From the NCBI GenBank assembly GCA_050084515.1, contig CM114275.1, forward strand, positions 24,676,001 through 24,740,000: DNA of 64,000 bases. Reading direction: 5' to 3'. The notes under the pieces were generated by a model. The model saw only the letters and a program-made list of their open reading frames with translations. It made no database searches and was not told where the DNA came from. The position numbers and the translations under genes were made by a program. This document shows positions 12,561 to 23,889 of the stretch, piece after piece. Source of the DNA: Blasia pusilla (lineage: Eukaryota; Marchantiophyta; Marchantiopsida; Blasiales). Positions within the stretch are counted from its first letter, which is position 1, and each line of letters begins with the position of its first letter.

Positions 12561-14085
12561 TTGATGAGTCTCTAATATGAAATCTCCTTCTTTTGAGTAT
12601 TTTTTCACAGTATACACATCTGTTCTTCTTGTATGCTTCATGCATGTATCCCAATGGATTTTTTAATATTTTTTAGTAAAAATTGTTTTGAGGTATGTTG
12701 ATAATTCTCTAAGGTGTTATAATTACAAAAGATTCAATGGGATAAAGCTTTTGCCACTTCAAGGTTTTTATTCAAATTTTATGATCTAGAAACTCATTGG
12801 CTCTTATATTTATCAACCTAGAAATTCAATGATAGTAAACCTATTATTTAATTCAACCCCATTACATGAATTTGTAGTGCTATTATGGTATCCTAAAATT
12901 TCCTACAACCTAGTGGGATAACTCTTTTGTTGGATCCATACGTTCTTCAAACTTATCCCTTTTCAAACCTCCTTCTTCCATAATCCAATGGCCTTTAGTT
13001 ATACCATAGCAGTTTAATTAGAGATTATGAAAGTTTTTTGTTGTGAGGAATGGGGATACCTTCTTATGTATGTTATTTAGGGTCATGAAATATTGCCTTA
13101 ACCCATAGAAAGAGGATGATATCCTCTTTGCATTGATATACCTATTTCTTACATAAAAATGAATTTAAAAAATAATGTAAGCTAGAGGCCACACTTGTGT
13201 TGCCTCTTATGTTCTTAAATTTCAATCCCATTCAAGGGCTCAATTCAACACCCCTACCCCTCTACTAGATATGGTGTCATTTTGATTTCACTTTAAATCC
13301 AATGGAATTTCACAAGTCCCAAAGTGGGTATAACTTGTAGTCTTATACTTATAATGTCATCTAATGTAAAAATTCTAATATTTTTTCCTTATGTAGATCG
13401 TAACATTGATTTTTTAATACTAACCTATTTGTGGTAGCATCACTTCATACTTGTTTTTAATACATCCAAGTATCACAAATTTTCTAACATGCATGCCCAA
13501 CATAACTCTTACAAATGTCACATCGGCCAATTGGTTATTGAGATCTATGGGGCTATGGGTGAAAGGTTTACATGGATTTCAAACGTGATGATCTTCTCCA
13601 TTTAACAAAAGAATATTTTATTCTTGTACCATAGACTTCTAAGCTCCATTACATTATAAAATTATCAAGCAAGTGCACTTAGAAGATAAGCTCAAGTTAT
13701 GGGATATGCCAATGCTATGCATAAACCCTTACTTATGGAGTCATGTTTTCGTAAATTTTGTCCTTCTCATTTTTTTAAATTGGTGAAGCTAGTTCTTACA
13801 TGCCCCCCACCTTTTCTTTTCCTTCGATCAATTATTGCCTAGGACCTTGTTGGCTTTATGGTTCATCCAATTTTTTTGGTGTGCTTGTTAGGTTCCCTCA
13901 TTCACTTTAATCCATGTATTATGTGCCCTTACTGCGAGATCCAAATTTCCACCATACTAAATCCACGATCTTCTTGTTAACCAGTAGGAAAACCTCCAAA
14001 CCTATAATAGGAGTCAAGAATTAACCCTTTTTTTTTTTCATTATATAATATTATTTTTGGTTCAAAAGAGGTTAAACTTTTTTGA
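11024..14085. other. AT-rich gene-free stretch
   Basis: No frame longer than about 105 codons, and the longest (12337-12654 minus) is created by the microsatellite at 12469-12558. No domains seen. It probably consists of old unidentifiable repeats. Confidence 0.45.
12469..12558. repeat. (AT)n-(AG)n compound microsatellite
   Basis: About 29 AT units (12469-12526) run directly into about 16 AG units (12527-12558). The predicted Tyr-Ile and Ser-Leu repeats on the minus strand are artefacts of it. Confidence 0.98.
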
Positions 14086-14090
14086 AAATT

Positions 14091-14590
14091 TATCACGATT
14101 GTTAGGATAGATCGATGGGATCTAGCAGATCATCTATACAAGTAGTGAAGACAAGCCCAAGAGGTCGAGGATGACCTGTTGAGGCCTAGGGAAGGTTTCC
14201 CCTTTGTTTCGGCTCATTTGGAGCCATATTGAGGAACTTACTATTTTAGGTAAGTACCGTTTTGAGTATATGATCGACTTTATATTTTTGGTAAGTGGCC
14301 CTTGATCTTATACATCAGGTCAAATGCCAAGGAGGTCACTTGAAAGAATAGGTTACCATGGAGAGCTTGGGAGAAGGGAGGGATATACCTCAAGGAGAGA
14401 GAGCTTGAGAGCTCAATCTCTCTTTGTTGAACCTCTTGGCATGAGGCGGCGGAGTTATGGTCTTGCTTGCCTTATGTGTGTAACCCAAGCCTCTCATAAG
14501 GAGAGTGGATTTGGTTTGACATGAGAGAGAGTGCACACGTTTGAGAACTATGATGTGAGATGGTGTAGAGAGAGGTTGGATCTTACTTTA
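14091..14590 (+). repeat. 5' terminal repeat of the DNMT gypsy element
   Basis: About 500 bp matching 24341-24833 closely. Both begin with a TCACGATTGTTA-type start and include the purine-rich block GAGAGAGAGCTTGAGAGCTC. The first two bases are TA here but TG in the 3' copy, so TG is probably the original LTR start. Similarity stops abruptly at 14590. The 3' copy then has a tail ending in CACACGACA that I cannot find at the 5' side, so the true 3' boundary of this LTR is unresolved. Confidence 0.75.
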
Positions 14591-15977
14591 CAAAGAGAGA
14601 ATGAGAGAGTGAGAGAGCTTCATGGGGGAGCTCGCTGGTCACTCGCTCTTTTAGTAGGTTGGGGACCGTGTTCCCCGTTCAGCGGCTCATGGGAGTGCTC
14701 ATCGGAGCAAGGGCTGCTTTCATCGTTCTTTGCATTTGCCGATTTTTGGTGTGGAAGAGTGGCAAGCGGAAGCGCTGCCCAATTTCTGATAGGGATTGAT
14801 TATGGGGGCGGGTTTCCCCATGCCGGTGCTCTTGGGAGCACCATGGAGCTTGATGATTTGTATTTTTACAAGTTTTACATTTTGGTTGGGAGAAATCGGC
14901 GCGGAAGCGCTGCCAAATTTTGTGTAGGAGAAAGAGACATTGGGCTATACGACAATCCGTCACCATCGATGGTAAACCATCACAGTCAACGGTCCACCGT
15001 CCACCCGCCACCTTCGGCCGTTGCCGTTGCCTAGCGTTGCTCAGAGCCGCATTCGACCGTTGTCCACCCTTTGCTTGCCATTGACGCCATTACAGTGTGG
15101 AGGGTCTTCCACGACGTTCGTTGATTTTCTGACTTGGGTCTCCACCACGTACTTTGTTTTGGCCGCCACCGTCATCGTTGTTTCGTCATCAACCAATGAT
15201 GGCAGATGACCTCCGGTTATGGTGTTTGAGTTTTGATTTCATGTTGCTATGTTGTGATTGGTAACCGCTCGACGAAGATCGAGTACCATGTCGTGATGCC
15301 CGTAGCCGCAACCCGCCGCCGATTGCCGCGCCGTACCACTCGTGGACGCACCGCACTGTCTCAATCGCGGAGCCGGAGTGTCATTGTGGAGCCGAGTGTG
15401 GGTTTTTTGTTGATTGAGGAGGGTATGCCGCCGAGTGCCGCATCCCACCATCGAGGGCCCTGCCGTTCGTAGCCGTTCTGTAACGCCGCACCGTTTCGTT
15501 GGAACCGCACTGTCCATCGACGAGTTTTGAGCAGCGTCAGTACAGGAGGAGTATGACTTGCTGATTGGAGGAGTTGTCTCCACGACCGAGTTGGGGTTGA
15601 GATTTGCAGTTGCCGAGGAGCGACATCAACATGCATTCAGGTTACCCATTCTGGTCCTTTACCCTGCAAGCGTGAGGGATTTTGGGATTTGGGTAGTTTA
15701 TTTGGGGATATTGGGTTGTGTGGATGCTGAGAGAATTATTTATGTATGTGGTTTAGGGGACATAGACCTAGGCCTGTGTGGGATGTCCAGAGTTGAGGGT
15801 AGGTTGTCGATGAGATGATAGTCTGGTCAATTTTCCGCACCTCGCCGCTTGTTGCCGCTTGTTACACGTCTTAGGGAGGTAGAGTGTAGATCCAGTGCCG
15901 CATGTTTGGGATTAGTGATTGAGGGATTACTCACGAGGTTGAGAGTGATCGTGTGAGAGGGGCACGAGGGCCATCAC
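14591..15977 (+). other. Leader of the gypsy element (LTR remainder or 5' UTR)
   Basis: GC-richer sequence between the recognisable terminal repeat and the solo LTR insertion. It holds short frames on both strands (for example 14531-15034 plus) without recognisable domains. The word GCGGAAGCGCTGCC occurs twice, near 14767 and 14899. It is either the rest of a long LTR that was deleted from the 3' copy, or the untranslated leader before gag. No convincing tRNA primer-binding site was found. Confidence 0.5.
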
Positions 15978-16981
15978 TGTCGCACCCCTACTCTCCTTGA
16001 ACGTCAATCTTTAGTGTTGCGGAAGCGTGTGTTCAGTAGGTCACGAACTCATCGCCGATCTGCACCCAAACACGCACTCTCATTAGTCGGGTTTGGCCAA
16101 CCGGCGTTCCAACCCACTAAGTCCTCAACTCGGCGTCTCATCAAGCTCAACCTTCCTTAGTTCCTAGCTTCCAACACATGGCAAGTCCTTCAAGACTTGG
16201 AACAGACTTTCTCGTTAGTCCAAGGATCTGAAACGGCACTTGCGCGCCTAGCGATCCCAAACTGTTCAACGGTCCTCGGGTGAGTTCCGAACCGAGACCC
16301 AAGTAATTGAGTCGCGGGGTGGAATCCAAGAGGGATGTCTAAAATCGCCTCACCTTTGGACTTGGTGCAGTTTTCCAACCCAACCCCAAACTCGCCGTTG
16401 CGTTCCATGCCCTTGAGCGCCCGCTGGCGCCCAAAGTGGGGTTTGGGTTCCGAGCACTCTCGGAGACCTTCCCCCTTACTAGTACTTCTGGGGTTCTCCA
16501 ATAACCCCTCCCCTTTGGGAAAAGAGGGTCGGGCCCTTCATTGTGGCCCTCAACCCGACTCCACTTACAGTCATTTTTGGGTCGTATCTCGGCCGCTGCA
16601 TATGCGTTTGCAGCGATCTTTGGTGCGTTTGGACCGGCTCTCCATAAGCTTTCCAACGCACCCTTATTTTTTCCAAACGCATCTTGTGCTAAAAGTTATG
16701 GCCATAAATACAGTCGGAAACTCTCAAACGCTAGTGGCGTTCCAAATCCGGAACTTCCCTTTTGGCAACCCACTTCCTAGACTCGACTTCTTTCAAGTCT
16801 CATTCCGCGTTTGGTCCAGGTTTCTCAGTCGCGACCATAACACCTGAAACGCAACTCCTCGCTCGCGTCTCGTCTCTTGTCTCTTCTTTGAGACAACTCC
16901 AACGCGCAAACCATCTTAGCGTGAGCCCGCTAATGTTCCGATGTTCCGCTTGGCACTTGTTTGGTCATGAGGGTCGCGACA
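15978..16981 (+). mobile_element. Solo LTR, family X, inserted in the gypsy element
   Basis: A 1004-bp LTR begins TGTCGCACCC and ends GGGTCGCGACA, so its termini form the inverted repeat TGTCGC/GCGACA. It is flanked by the perfect 5-bp duplication ATCAC at 15973-15977 and 16982-16986. No internal region accompanies it, so this is a solo LTR that transposed into the leader of the DNMT gypsy element and later recombined. Three further copies lie in the window at 816, 55290 and 57080. The insertion separates gag from the element's own promoter. Confidence 0.93.
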
Positions 16982-16986
16982 ATCAC

Positions 16987-18440
16987 GGAGTCCTTTGAGG
17001 ATTTTGAGAGGCGAGGTAGTGGACCTGAGAGGAGCTCTGGAGGGTTTACCCGGAGTGGTGCGAGGTTTCGAGGGTCTCCATGTGAGATACCACCTCGATC
17101 TCCTTCAATGTTGTCTTCAAATGAGGGGGAGCGTGTAGAGGAGTGTGTTAGTGATACACCATACATATTGAGTGATCCTACTAGTTGGGCGTACAAGATG
17201 GACGACCAGGGTAGAGGACCGCGTAGGCTTTCGGGTGTTGTAGGCATCGTAGAGCTACACGACTTCATTACGGAGTTTAGGAGTTGGTGTGACTCACAAT
17301 GGGCTAGGACTTCTAGAGAGTTAAACCCGTTTACAATTTGGAACGGTATGTTCCAGCATTTAGAGGGGGCACCTATGGACGATTACCATGAGTTCTCCCA
17401 CAGATATGCCCAGGAGATTAGGGCATGGCGATTCTACTATGACCCACACTATGTGTCATGGACGGAGCCGTTCGTAGATGAGGAGGAGGAGTCAGGAGAG
17501 GCTACTTCCTCTTCCACTAGTGATGTTTTAGGAGGGGTCACTCGCACTGGAGCAGTTGCACCATCTAGTCGCGTTCGTCCCAGGCTCAATCCCGTGGTTG
17601 AGTTCTTTGCTGAGTTGAGGGCGAGCTACTAGGGGGTACGGACGGAGAAGTTGCGGAGGATCCACGACTTCCAGAGGCGCCCGGATGAGAGTTTGCGTGA
17701 GGCTTACACTCGCTTGCGCCGGTTGATCAACGTCACTCAGGGGTGATAGAGGCTCAGGCTATCCAGTCATGGTACGCGATGCTGGACCGGACCCTGCGGA
17801 CACGGGTGCGGAAGGGGGTGCTTCTTATGAACACCTCCCCTATGTGGCGAGATGTTTTTATGACCGCCGAGAACATTGAGCGCACCATGGTGGAGGAGAG
17901 GGTAGCCACCATGGGTTATGGGCGAGAGCAATCACAATTGTTTGCACTACATGTGCAGCAACGTGGACTCCGAGATAGGTCGACTGTGGCACCACGAGCT
18001 CAAGGAGGATACCGGGAGGCCATGCCATAGAAACCTGTGCCTTCATATGAGGCTTAGCAGCAGCCACCTACTATTACTTGTTGGTCATGTGGTGGAGCCC
18101 ATTATCACCACGATTGCACTCGTCAAGGTCACGAATGTGTGCCTCAGCATGGAGGAGGAGGAGATGGTGCTACACCAAGAGGTTATCAGTGTGACTATTG
18201 TCAGAGGTATGGTCATACACGCGCCAGGTGTTTCATTTTACATCCCGAGTTACGTCCCGACCGAGGGACAGAAAGGGCACCAGAACGAGTAGCCGGTCCA
18301 GGTGGGCCTAGAGATTGTGCACCAGGTGGTCTCGTTGGGGGACGAGGAGCTTGAGTTTCCCGACAGGGTGGTGGAGCTGCCCGTGGAGGAGGTAGAGTCC
18401 CACCACCTAGACGCGTCAAGAGAGATGCGGGGCATGAGGC
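16987..18440 (+). pseudogene. gag of the DNMT gypsy element, with two zinc knuckles
   Basis: Capsid/nucleocapsid precursor remnant. The main frame runs from the insertion point to a TAG at 17630-17632 and resumes in segments. The stretch RRIHDFQRRPDESLREAY near 17655-17705 resembles a gag helical region. Two nucleic-acid-binding knuckles follow: 18079-18117 (C-x2-C-x3-H-x4-C, one residue short of canonical) and 18190-18231 (C-x2-C-x4-H-x4-C, canonical). An Arg/Gly/Pro-rich stretch follows. Stops at 17630, 18028 and 18055 are all TAG where CAG would keep the frame. The TGA at 18352 may derive from CGA. There is also a frameshift near 17740. The true start codon is unclear because a solo LTR sits immediately upstream. 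Confidence 0.8.
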
Positions 18441-18444
18441 TAGG

Positions 18445-19329
18445 ATGGTTGCTCAGGTACATCAGCTACATGAGCAGATTGCCGCTATGGCATTGAGATT
18501 ACCTGATGTCGGATTCGTGGCATCAACATCATATGGAGCAGCCAAAGATATGGAGGATCCTGGTTGGATGTGCGGGGTTGCCCAGATGGAGGCAGCCCCA
18601 GAGTTGGATCCACAGCGAGGGGAAGCCAGGAAACAGACTAGGCTTCCTCAATCTTTCACATTGTCCGAGGCGATTAGGACCCCATCGATGGGTCCTGATC
18701 AGAGTTCCTGGAGAGTTGGTGATGTTGTTGGTGTGCACGCACGGAGGGCGATGGAAGACGTGAGTACGATGACTCCTATTGTTGATGCTCACGAGGGGCA
18801 TGTGTCAAGTACTTTGTTGGGGGCGACCACCATTGTGTACCACGCTCCTTTATTTTTTGCTTCCGATGTTATAACATTGGGGGTACGCCCGCCGAGGCTT
18901 TTCGATAAGATTTTCCAGTTGGTGAGTCCCGGAGGTAGAGCTTTTAGTCTGTTGTTGGATTTAGGAGTGCAACCCCTGATGTTGGGGAAAGCGTCATTCA
19001 GAGGATTGGGCTTGACGAGAGCCGATGTGGAGCGTTGTCCATTCCGGATACAAACATCCTTGGGTAGAACAAGTACCACACAGTATATCACCTGATTGGA
19101 GGTCGTGGTGAGGATTCGCCCTAGACATCCTACAGATGAGTCCGTGGTGCGAGCCAAGGCGATAGTGACTGATGCAGAGTCCTACGACGTCTTGGTTGGT
19201 GGAGCAGTGTTATACCCGATGGGGTTTTCCCTGGATTACTTGGGAGGAGTCAACGCCCCTCTGCACCGAGTATGGCGATCGGTGATGGGCGCCTTAGCTC
19301 ATTACCCGTTTGATTCACAGATGCAGTGA
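18445..19329 (+). pseudogene. Aspartic protease region of the DNMT gypsy element
   Basis: Expected to cleave the Gag-Pol precursor as a dimer. The active-site block reads FSLLLDLGVQPLMLGK at about 18940-18987, aligning with the usual D-T/S-G triad, but here it is DLG (18958-18966). The downstream block YDVLVGGAVLYPMGF (about 19175-19215) matches the second conserved part of gypsy proteases. A TGA at 19093-19095 interrupts the frame and another ends it at 19327. The DLG change would probably abolish activity. The preceding 150 codons, with a predicted MVAQVHQLHEQIAAM helix, are a linker of unknown role. Confidence 0.7.
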
Positions 19330-19519
19330 TCGAGCGACGGCCATGAGAGGTGGCGACCTTAGCAGCATTTAGCAGTGCCATCACTTGGCCTAGTGATTTG
19401 ATTGAGGGACATATCCATGCAGAGGATACATCCGTTCCTGAAATTTCTAAGGAGAGGAGTGTTATGGTAGCCGCATCATTCCGTGGAGGAGAGGTGCGGT
19501 TGTGGGGCTCGACTGAGGA

Positions 19520-20642
19520 GCTCGATTGGCACATGAGCACGTGCAGACCGCGTGGAGCAAGGCATTTGCATCGAAGCGTGACGGGTCTGAGGAACTCGAG
19601 GTAGCGGGGAGTGCTACGATGACACCCTTAGATATCACACCCATTGTGTGGTGTATCCCAAAGGAGGATATTCAAGTGTTAGATCTCTTTGGAGGGATTA
19701 GCGGCCGGGTTAGCATTGCTTTTGCGGTGCAGAGTGCGAGTGCAAAGAAGCACTGTATGTGGAGAGAGATGATGTTGCGAGGCGCGTCTCACTACAACAT
19801 GTGGCGCAGTTATGCCTACGTTTTCCCGTCTTATTGTATGCGTCCGCGGTACAAGAGTACCAGAGTTCCCTATCGAGGGATATTTTGTTGCTGGGGGCGC
19901 AGGACTTAGAGCGGTTAGGCACCATTGATTTGGTCATTGCCGGTTGGCCATGTCAAGGCCAATCGAGTGCTGGACGAGGTAGCGGGTTGGTTGACACTCG
20001 ATCGAGGTTTTTTTGGGAGATGTTGAGGGTCTTACGACAGTTGCAGGAGCACCAGTCTGGTTCTCCAGCCTTCATTCTGGAAAATGTAGGCAGGAGCACC
20101 AGTCTGGTTCTCCAGCCTACATTCTGGAGAATGTGCCGATATTAGGAGACTCCATGTCACAAATGGTGATGAGTGCTCATCAGGTGCGTGCGTGGATCGA
20201 CCCTGCACTGTTCATGGATGCGGCGAGTGTAGGTTCTAGAGCACATCTTCCGCGTCTATGGTGGACCAACTTGGTGCCCCATGCGGTATTACGGAGGGCG
20301 TATGTGAGAGTGGAGTACCCCTCCCATTTGTTACTGGATTCCATTATGGATCCCGGTCGTCGCTCATAGGCAGTGAGGCACGATGATTGACCACCGTTGA
20401 CTATGGTCACCAGGGTAGGCAGGCCGCAGGCAGCCTTTCCCACGTTTGTGAGTTTTCCCACTTCCTATGCATACAAGGAGGTCTAACCTGGCTTGGTTTG
20501 GGATGACCAGGTTCAGCGGTTGGTGGAGCCCAACACCGACGAGAGAGAGCGAGCAATGGGATTTCCCACAGGAGTAACGACAATACCGTCAATGTTAGAG
20601 GCATCACGACGCAATGTCTTGGGTCAGGCGATGGACCTAAAC
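19520..20642 (+). pseudogene. C5-cytosine DNA methyltransferase domain inside the gypsy polyprotein
   Basis: A DNA (cytosine-5) methyltransferase transfers a methyl group from S-adenosylmethionine to cytosine C5. Motifs seen in order: motif I LDLFGGISGR (19679-19708, SAM binding); motif II-like LYVERDDVARRV (about 19757-19790, after a frameshift); IDLVIAGWPCQGQS, with the catalytic PCQ at 19948-19956 (motif IV); ILENV with motif VI ENV at 20080-20088, repeated at 20127-20135 by a 47-bp duplication; RLWWTNL (about 20255-20275, motif VIII-like); ERERAMGFPTG (about 20545-20577, motif IX region); and RRNVLGQAMDLN (20607-20642, motif X). About 325 codons is a complete catalytic core. It lies between protease and RT, where gypsy elements normally have nothing. 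TAG at 20367, other stops and two frameshifts kill this copy. Subfamily (DNMT3-like or other) is undecided. Confidence 0.88.
20043..20136 (+). repeat. 47-bp tandem duplication in the methyltransferase region
   Basis: Two adjacent copies, 20043-20089 and 20090-20136, begin GCAGGAGCACCAGTCTGG and differ at a few positions. The unit encodes the PA(F/Y)ILENV motif VI stretch, so the motif is doubled. Because 47 is not a multiple of three, the duplication also shifts the frame. Confidence 0.95.
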
Positions 20643-20899
20643 TGATTGACATGGATCTTCATCTTGGGAGTGGCTAAGCAGCATCGGATGAGATCGCGAC
20701 CGATCACAACGTTTGCGTTGGTGAGCTCCATGCCTACCGAGACGGTGGAGGCAGTGGCTAGGGGCAAGACCTGAGGAGATCGACACACCACAGAAGATCA
20801 GGAGAGACATCCTTTGACTTCTTGGGATTTTTTGCAAGTACGCCAGGAGATGATAGCCACAACATCGAGCGTAGTTCCGAGCACTGCATATGGAGGAGA

Positions 20900-22459
20900 T
20901 GAGAGTTTGCAGTTGGCTGCATGAGAGCGGTGGAGTGTTGTTGTTCAAGATGGGGTTGCACCATAGCAACCACCGATACCCACGCCGTAGAGTCCTACCG
21001 TAGTCACGATGGAGACTTGGGAGATATGGGCCCTAAGTTGAGAGGTGGAGAGCGGCGCCAAATACATCAATTCCTCAGGAGTTATAGGAGTTGCATTGCG
21101 TTTAGCATGGAGGATTTGGGTACGTTGAAGGGATCGGGGATCCGCATTGAGTTGTTGAGTGATACGCCAATCTTCTGACGACCCTACAGGTACAGTGATA
21201 TGGAGAGGGCTTTGATTCAGAGTAGGGGCCACGACATGGTTGGAGCAGGACTAGTGGAGATGTCGTATGGGGAGTATGCATCTGCCACTGTCATACCTGC
21301 CAAGAAGGATGTGCATGGCAACTGGACGGATTGGTGGATGTGTGGGTATTACCGACCTATCAATTGGCAAATAAAGTCCGATAGGTATGCCATGTCCGCC
21401 CTTGAGGAGATCTTTGATGCGATTGGTCACGCAAAGGTCTTCAGTTCATTGGATTTGCGAGCCGAATACCATCAGCTGCCTATCAGATTGGAGGACATGC
21501 AGAAGACGACATTTTGGGGCATCGATCTTCACGGAAAGGATTGTTTGTACTAGTGGCGGTTCTTACCATTTGGGTTAAAGAACGCTCCGATTGAGTTTTA
21601 GAGGGTCATAGATAGGATCTTGGCTAGTCTAGATTTTGCTAGGTGTTATATTGATGACATCGTAGTCTTTAGCGCCACGATTGAGGAGCATGAGCGACAT
21701 CTAGAGGAGGTGTTTCGACGATTGCAATTACATGGGCTGAACCTACATCCAGGAAAGTGCAAGTTCTTCTACGACCAGATTGAGTACTTGGGTCATACGA
21801 TATACCCAGGGGGCCTTGGTGTTCAGCAAACAAAGGTAGAGGCTATCTCACGCATTCCGTGCCGTACAGATGTGAGCCATGTTCGCGCATTCATGGGATT
21901 GGCGAACTTCTATCGGCCGTACGTCAAGGGATTCAGTTCAATTGCGAAGCCGCTAACCTTGCTGACCAAGGTGGATCACGAGTGGCATTGGGGGGATGAG
22001 CATGAGCAAGCATTTTAGTTGCTCAAGGACAGGTTGACGTCTGCGCCCATCTTGAGGAGACCGATCAGGGGGCGTCCTTTCCAGTTGCACACAGATTGGA
22101 GCATGTTGGGGCTTGGAGCGGTGCTCACCCAGCATGATGATGAGGGTAGAGAGTTTGTGGTGGCTTACGCTAGCCACTCGAACAACACTACATAGGCAAA
22201 TTACAGCTCGTATGAGGGTGAGTGTTGGGGTGCAGTGTGGGCTGTCGCACATTTCAGGTGTTACTTATTCGGCAACCCCTTTACCATCATCACTGATCAT
22301 CAACCACTGAAGTGGTTGATGGAGTCCGACAAGCTTACAAGGAAGCTTGCGAGATGGCCTCTGTTGTTGCAGGAGTATGGTTTTCAGGTGGTACATAGAC
22401 CTGGGACGCTCAACCAAGATGCAGATGGGTTGAGTCGTAACCCATGCCCTAGTCAATGA
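20900..22459 (+). pseudogene. Reverse transcriptase-RNase H of the DNMT gypsy element
   Basis: Copies the element RNA into DNA and removes the RNA strand. The N-terminal part reads IHQFLRSYRSC and, after a TGA at 21176, RPYRYSDME. Then follow the palm blocks SSLDLRAEYHQLPI (about 21442-21484; Gly is usual in place of this Glu), FLPFGLKNAP (about 21560-21588), the catalytic box CYIDDIVVFS (YIDD at 21647-21658) and FMGLANFYRPYVKGF. RNase H starts with [14 protein letters not shown] (about 22085-22127) and contains TDHQPLKWL (about 22292-22318). The catalytic acids of both domains are present. In-frame TAG codons at 21551, 21599, 22016 and 22193 each sit where glutamine fits (for example EF*RV and AF*LLKD), so decay is by point mutation, not by loss of sequence. 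Confidence 0.93.
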
Positions 22460-22659
22460 GATGCGACTGGAGCTCGATGGCATAGAGAGAGTGATGAGGA
22501 TTCAATGCCAGGATGGCACGCGTCAGCCTATTAAGGCATGTTGGCTATGGAGAGCCAGAGTGTGGAGACTTCGATGGCGAGGTCTAGTGGAGAGTCCTTG
22601 GATCCCAAGGCTAGTGAGGAGACGACAAGTGGCCGAGATATTCATGATGATGGATAAGT

Positions 22660-23870
22660 CTTGGAGTACCTTGGTACTAGAAGCGTTGCAAGCACTGTGG
22701 GTGCTAGAGAGTGGGATCGGATCCTACAGCGGGCCAGACGGTTCCGTTGGGAGGGGACATATGTTTTGAGGGTTTGGGAGGATGGCAGAGTACGCATAGT
22801 GCCGCATCCTTTGCATAGAGCACGACTAGTGCAGCATGTCTATGAGGAGTTGGGTCACTTTGGGGTGAAGCGGACGTACAACTTGTTCCAGATTCAGTAT
22901 TGGTGGCGAGGCATCCAGACTGACGTTTAGCAGTTTATTGCCAAGTGCATGGTGTGTGATCGGGCCCGAACATCGTTCAATGCTTCGACTCCACAGTTGC
23001 ATCCATTACCTATCATGGGCTTAGGGTATAGATGGAGTTTGGATTTTGCAGGACCTTTTCCTTTGACGGAGAGTCCTTTGTCGTTGTGTGTCGGTGATGG
23101 TCTAGCAGTTCTCGAAGTGGATCGAGTTGGTTGCATTGCCTGACAAAGCAAGTGAGGGAGTAGCTTATGCCTTCCTTGAGAGAGTGCTGAGTTATTATGG
23201 CGCACCGGCTGAGGTGTTGAAAAACCAGGGTACCGAGTTTCGCGGTGAGTTCCAAGCTTTGTGTGATCAGACGCTGATCGACCACCGCACGACTTTGCGA
23301 GATCATCCTGAGACGGATGGATTAGCGGAGAGAGTTGTGCAGATGGTGAAGAGGGGTTTACACAAGTACGGCTTGGAGAGAGGTCACCTAGGAGATTGGG
23401 ACCTCCATGGTTGGCGATGGGATACAGATTCAACAGGTAGGCATCCTTAGCGTCTTTTTCACCGTACTTGCTACTTTATGGCCGAGAGCCAGACTTACCT
23501 ACGGCCATTCGTCGAGATGCTCACAAGGTGCTGGACCTTGATGACCCAGATCTATGGATGCGAGCATGTTCTCAGAGGGCTAAGTTATTTTGGAGAGTGA
23601 TGCCCATGGCGTTCGAGAACTTGGCAATTGCGCAGCATCAGGATACGTTGAGGTATGCGACTATTCGAGGTGGTGGTTATCGACCAACTATCTGGAGGTT
23701 TCATCAAGGAGATTATGTCTACTTGGAGTAGAAGGCACCGACGACGTTGGATGTGACTATAGGGCGCACTATCCTAAGAGTGCGTGACGTTTTGCCATCC
23801 GGTGTTCTCTTGCTGGAGGGACGTGATGGTATGGTATGGAAGGACCATGTGCGTAATTGTGCGTCATATC
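22660..23870 (+). pseudogene. Integrase of the DNMT gypsy element
   Basis: Inserts the cDNA into the host genome. The HHCC zinc domain is visible at about 22830-22950 (H-x6-H in HVYEELGH; C-x2-C in KCMVC), broken by a TAG at 22928-22930 in a QQFIAKC context. The core has YRWSLDFAGP (first Asp at 23042), then after a frameshift LKNQGTEFRGEF, where the second catalytic Asp is Asn (23223-23225), and DGLAERVVQ with the Glu at 23328. LLLYGREPDLPTAI and FHQGDYVYLE belong to the C-terminal domain. TAG codons at 23438 and 23729 again replace probable glutamines. The D-to-N change alone would inactivate strand transfer. Confidence 0.92.
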
Positions 23871-23889
23871 ACCTTCCTAACATTGATGG

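Noticed and set aside
12337-12654. Minus-strand ORF of 105 codons with Ser-Leu and Tyr-Ile repeats
   Set aside because: It is a translation of the (AT)n(AG)n microsatellite.
15978-16981. Reading this LTR as the 5' LTR of the methyltransferase gypsy element
   Set aside because: It has its own perfect ATCAC duplication and no partner after the coding region, whereas the 14091 and 24341 repeats bracket the whole element with AAATT on both sides.
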